7,397 nt of DNA from Desulfomicrobium sp. (lineage in GTDB: Bacteria; Desulfobacterota; Desulfovibrionia; Desulfovibrionales; Desulfomicrobiaceae): positions 1 to 7,397 of the forward strand of contig DPKT01000199.1 of NCBI GenBank assembly GCA_003542385.1. The letters are read 5' to 3'. A program made the translations under genes and the position numbers. Positions 4,628 to 7,397 of the stretch are shown piece by piece (the stretch's first letter is position 1; every line of letters starts with the position of its first letter). The notes under the pieces were generated by a model, which was not told where the DNA came from, made no database searches, and saw only the letters and a list, made by a program, of their open reading frames with translations.

Positions 4628-6715
4628 CTAGGAGCAGACCACCGCGCACTCCATGGCCTTTTCCAGCACCCGGCTGCCGCGGGCCGTGCCCAGGGCCGAC
4701 TGCAGGGCGTCCAGAACCTGCGAATCGTAACTCCCCGCAGAGGCGCGCATGATCTCCAGGGTCTGGTCCGTGCTCATGGCCGGGCGGTAGGATCTGGGGC
4801 GGATCATGGCGCAGAAGCTGTTGGCCACGCTCAGGACCCGGGCCTGCAGGCTGATCTCCCCGTCCTGCAGGCCCTTGGGGTAGCCGCTGCCGTCCAGACG
4901 CTCGTTCATCTGATAGACGGCCTCGTAGACGGGCAGCTCGAAGTCGATCTGGCGCAGGATGTCGCCGGCGTGTTCCACGTGCTTCTGGACCATCTGCTTC
5001 TCCTCTTCCGTGAGCTGGTCCACCTTGGTCAGGAGCGACTTGTCGATGAAGATCTTGCCGATCTGGGAGAGGTGGGACGCGATCTCCACCGTGGCCTTGT
5101 CCTCGGGCGAGAGCTTCAGGGTCTCGGCCAGCAGGGACGCCACGTCGCGCATCAGGATCGAGTGGCCGGCGAGGTACGGGTCCGTGAACTCGATGGCCTT
5201 GACCAGCGCCTCGACCGTCTGGGAGATGGCCTGGCGCTTGCGCTCCTCGGCCTTGACCATGCTCGTGATGTCGCGGAACACGGATACGATGCCCGTGGGC
5301 GCGCCCGAGTCCTCCTTGAGCATGACCTTGGTGATCTGGAAGTAGTGTTCCTGCGATTTCAGGAAGATGCGCTCGGTGAAGGTCACCGGTCGGCCGGCCT
5401 TCAGGGCCTGGTCGTCGGACTGTTCCAGGCGCTTGCCCGTGTCGAAGCCAAACAGCGCTATGTCGTCGAGGCCCAGGACTTCCTCCTCGGGCCGCCCCAC
5501 GCCGTCGGCCAGGGCCGGGTTGGCGTAGGTGTAGTTGCCGCTCAGGTTCTTCACCGCGATGAAGTCCGGGATGGTGTCGTTGATGGAGTCCAGGAAGTTG
5601 CGCTGCTGTTCGAGCTCCTGGGCCAGGTGCTGGAATTCCCCGGCGATGCGCTTCTGGTTCTGGCCCAGGGTGCGCCACCAGATGGCGCCGAAAAGCAGGC
5701 TCAGCACCATGGCGATGAGCCCGGCGATGAGCACGGAGATGCGCGTGTAGTCCTGCAGGCTCTTGGTCGCGTCCTGCACGTCCACTTCCTGCACCATCCA
5801 CAGGTCGAGGTCGGGGATCTTGACCCCGAGGGAGAAGACGGGTGTCTGCCCGCCCAGGCTGTCGCGTTTGGCGAACCCGAGGCTCTGGTCCGACTGCAGT
5901 TCGGGCGGAGCGGCCAAGGTGGCTGTGCCTTCGGGCTTCCAGGGCACGATCTCCTGGAAGCCGCCCTCAGTCCGCTGCATGACCCGCGTGCGCTCGCCCT
6001 TGGCCGACATGGGCGTGTTGGAGACCAGGGCGGTGACGGTCGTGCCCGCACTCTTGGTCAGCATGACCACGGCCACGGCCTTTTTCGTCCCGTTGTCCTC
6101 GGCCGTGGACAGGATGGGCACGAACATGTCGATGACCATGCCGTTGTCCGTCTGCCGCAGGGGCGAGAAGTGGGGCATGGGATAGGCGAAGGTCTTCTTG
6201 ATCAGGCCTGACTGGACCGGCGAGAGCGGGACCATGCGGTTGTCCGAGCCGATGTAGGACTGGCCGCTGCGGTGCACGATGCGCCCGGACAGGAAACCGG
6301 CGAAGGACGTGAAGTCGGCGAAGGTCTGGTGCATGAGGGGGAACTGGTCCGTGAGCTGGGCCAGGCGGTCATACTCCTTGCCCTCGGGAATGATGCCGGT
6401 GATCAGGAAGCTCGGGTCCACCTCGATGAGGTCCATGTCCGTGGCGTAGAGCCGGAACAGGTCCGAGGAGATGAGCTTGTCCGTCTGCTGCACCAGCCCC
6501 GACAGCCAGGTGCCGAAGACCTCCGCGCGGCTGTTGGCCAGGAGTTCCAGGCGTTCCCGGACCTGTTCCTGCAGTTCCCCCTGCTTGACCCGGACGGTCC
6601 AGGCCACCCATGCCAGCAGGGCCGTGAGAATCAGCGAGATGATCGCGACCCCCATGACAAGTTCCGACTTGCTCCTGCCCACGGGCGGACTCGTTCTGCC
6701 GTTTTCTCGTGTCAT
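4628..6715 (-). CDS. Membrane sensor with periplasmic domain, PAS and degenerate HD-GYP domain
   Basis: This 695-aa inner-membrane protein has a first membrane segment at about 19-41, a large periplasmic region (42-325) resembling a double-CACHE sensor, and a second membrane segment at about 326-347. A short coiled-coil linker (350-372) with no clear HAMP leads to a PAS domain (about 373-487, with NYTYANPALADGVGR and VFRDIT) and an HD-GYP domain (about 498-675). Active HD-GYP enzymes hydrolyse c-di-GMP using a metal site. Here the HD pair is Ser-Gln (S550-Q551 in SHLSQIGKI), the usual His-His-His before Glu is Gln-Met-Asn (602-604), and the Asp of the ADAF motif is Asn (N632). H518, H579 and the GSGYPKGL loop remain. 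The domain is therefore probably not a phosphodiesterase but could still bind c-di-GMP. GGAG lies eight bases upstream of the ATG, and the gene starts 13 bases after the lapG-like gene, so both are likely one operon. A functional link to LapG control is inferred. Confidence 0.9.
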   Translation of the reverse strand: MTRENGRTSPPVGRSKSELVMGVAIISLILTALLAWVAWTVRVKQGELQEQVRERLELLANSRAEVFGTWLSGLVQQTDKLISSDLFRLYATDMDLIEVDPSFLITGIIPEGKEYDRLAQLTDQFPLMHQTFADFTSFAGFLSGRIVHRSGQSYIGSDNRMVPLSPVQSGLIKKTFAYPMPHFSPLRQTDNGMVIDMFVPILSTAEDNGTKKAVAVVMLTKSAGTTVTALVSNTPMSAKGERTRVMQRTEGGFQEIVPWKPEGTATLAAPPELQSDQSLGFAKRDSLGGQTPVFSLGVKIPDLDLWMVQEVDVQDATKSLQDYTRISVLIAGLIAMVLSLLFGAIWWRTLGQNQKRIAGEFQHLAQELEQQRNFLDSINDTIPDFIAVKNLSGNYTYANPALADGVGRPEEEVLGLDDIALFGFDTGKRLEQSDDQALKAGRPVTFTERIFLKSQEHYFQITKVMLKEDSGAPTGIVSVFRDITSMVKAEERKRQAISQTVEALVKAIEFTDPYLAGHSILMRDVASLLAETLKLSPEDKATVEIASHLSQIGKIFIDKSLLTKVDQLTEEEKQMVQKHVEHAGDILRQIDFELPVYEAVYQMNERLDGSGYPKGLQDGEISLQARVLSVANSFCAMIRPRSYRPAMSTDQTLEIMRASAGSYDSQVLDALQSALGTARGSRVLEKAMECAVVCS

Positions 6716-6723
6716 ATTCCCGT

Positions 6724-6727
6724 CTCC
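6724..6727 (-). promoter_or_regulatory. Shine-Dalgarno of the sensor gene
   Basis: GGAG on the - strand sits eight bases before the ATG at 6715 and just before the stop of the upstream protease gene. It fixes the start of the sensor and supports joint translation from one message. Confidence 0.75.
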
Positions 6728-6728
6728 A

Positions 6729-7397
6729 TTAAGGTTTTGTGTCCAGAGGGATGTGCGACCACCGGTACCGTTCGTTCAAGGAGTAATAGGGCGCGTAATG
6801 CTTGTACTTGTCGTGCGAGAAGACCACGCTGGTGACGTTGTCGAGGACCAGGGCGTCCCCGCCGACGAAGACCGTCAGGACCGCATGCGCGATGCCCCGG
6901 ATGCGGTCCTTCAGGACGACGATGCGCAGGTCGTCCGGAGAATAGCCGAGTTCCCGCAGCGCAAAGTACTTGGTGATGGCGAAGTCCTCGCAATCGCCGG
7001 AAATCTTCAGAAACTCCTGCGGAGTGGCCCACCAGTCGGAGGTTCCGTAGGCATCCTGGTCCAGGCGGTAGGGCCACTTGTTGAAAAACGAGTTGACCGT
7101 TTTCAACTGTTCCATGGGGGCAAGGCCCCTGGCCTGGGACATGATGCGCTGCCAGCTCGTGGCTCCCGGGGGACATCCCGCGCCGCTGCAGGAATTCAGC
7201 ACCCGGACCTGGGCCTCGGCCTTGGACAGGACCCGCTTCCATTTGGGCAGGGCGTCGAAGTTGCCCCTGAAGGCCGCGGTCCGGAAGAGCCGCACGGGCT
7301 GGCCCTTGGCGTCCTGTCCCGGCTGTCCGGCTGACGCAGTTCCCGCAGGCCGCGGTTGTCCGGGCGCGCTGTCTGTCCCGGTCTGCGCCCGGCCGTC
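6729..7397 (-). CDS. lapG: LapG-type periplasmic transglutaminase-like cysteine protease (5' end outside window)
   Basis: LapG proteases (BTLCP family, DUF920) cut large surface adhesins near the N-terminus to release cells from biofilms, under c-di-GMP control. Numbered from the GTG at 7295, the product shows the Cys-His-Asp triad: C102 in SGDCEDFAI, H137 in GIAHAVL and D152 in LVLDNVT. The acidic residues around the cysteine (D101, E103, D104) match the calcium site known in LapG. The WPYRLD and YGTSDWWATPQEFL segments are also typical. The frame stays open from 7295 to the edge (34 more codons rich in Gly, Pro, Gln and Ala), and LFRTAAFRGNFDALPKWKRV is family sequence, so the GTG is probably internal; the true start and export signal lie outside. 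C36 and C41 (SCSGAGC) could form a disulfide in the periplasm. The stop is 13 bases before the sensor gene, which is its likely partner. Confidence 0.88.
   Translation of the reverse strand, partial: DGRAQTGTDSAPGQPRPAGTASAGQPGQDAKGQPVRLFRTAAFRGNFDALPKWKRVLSKAEAQVRVLNSCSGAGCPPGATSWQRIMSQARGLAPMEQLKTVNSFFNKWPYRLDQDAYGTSDWWATPQEFLKISGDCEDFAITKYFALRELGYSPDDLRIVVLKDRIRGIAHAVLTVFVGGDALVLDNVTSVVFSHDKYKHYAPYYSLNERYRWSHIPLDTKP

Noticed and set aside
4607..6211. A 534-codon open frame on the + strand opposite the sensor gene.
   Set aside because: No domain is recognisable, and the opposite strand encodes a clear membrane-PAS-HD-GYP protein with a Shine-Dalgarno.

Overview
This is a GC-rich bacterial window (roughly two-thirds GC in the genes) with short intergenic gaps and four-base gene overlaps. 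The proteins resemble those of Desulfovibrio-type sulfate reducers (Desulfobacterota, formerly Deltaproteobacteria). That placement is inferred from protein flavour and gene order, with no phylogenetic marker to confirm it.

Left block, + strand (1-2641): the C-terminal end of ruvC, then ruvA and ruvB, each overlapping the next by an ATGA. Together they form the Holliday-junction branch-migration and resolution machine. After 68 bases containing a small hairpin comes thyX, the flavin-dependent thymidylate synthase, closed by a good intrinsic terminator. The block therefore joins recombination repair with dTMP supply.

Middle (2642-3187): about 550 bases with no convincing large gene. By hand count 2641-3000 is about 38% GC and 2911-2990 only about 24% GC; composition then jumps back to about 67% GC just after position 3000. 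The AT-rich part is full of dyads (2707-2722, 2783-2798, 2912-2959, 2965-2991) and holds one DnaA-box-like site (2983-2991). The GC-rich part (3001-3187) holds a 9-bp hairpin, a 10-bp direct repeat and two tiny overlapping ORFs running into dnaA, which has no visible Shine-Dalgarno of its own.

The dnaA gene (3188-4537) encodes a full-length but divergent DnaA, with changes in Walker A, Walker B, sensor 1 and the domain IV signature. No dnaN, recF, gyrB or rpmH is present. It may be a second DnaA paralogue or a regulator rather than the housekeeping initiator, but the window alone cannot decide this.

Right block, - strand (4628-7397): a LapG-type periplasmic cysteine protease, cut by the window edge, followed 13 bases later by a membrane sensor with a large periplasmic domain, a PAS domain and an HD-GYP domain whose metal site is largely destroyed. 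LapG is normally controlled by LapD, an inner-membrane c-di-GMP receptor with degenerate GGDEF-EAL domains. Here the partner position is occupied by a degenerate HD-GYP protein, which suggests an analogous switch built on a different fold. This is the most interesting hypothesis in the window. A 19-bp perfect hairpin at 4559-4612 separates the convergent dnaA and sensor genes.
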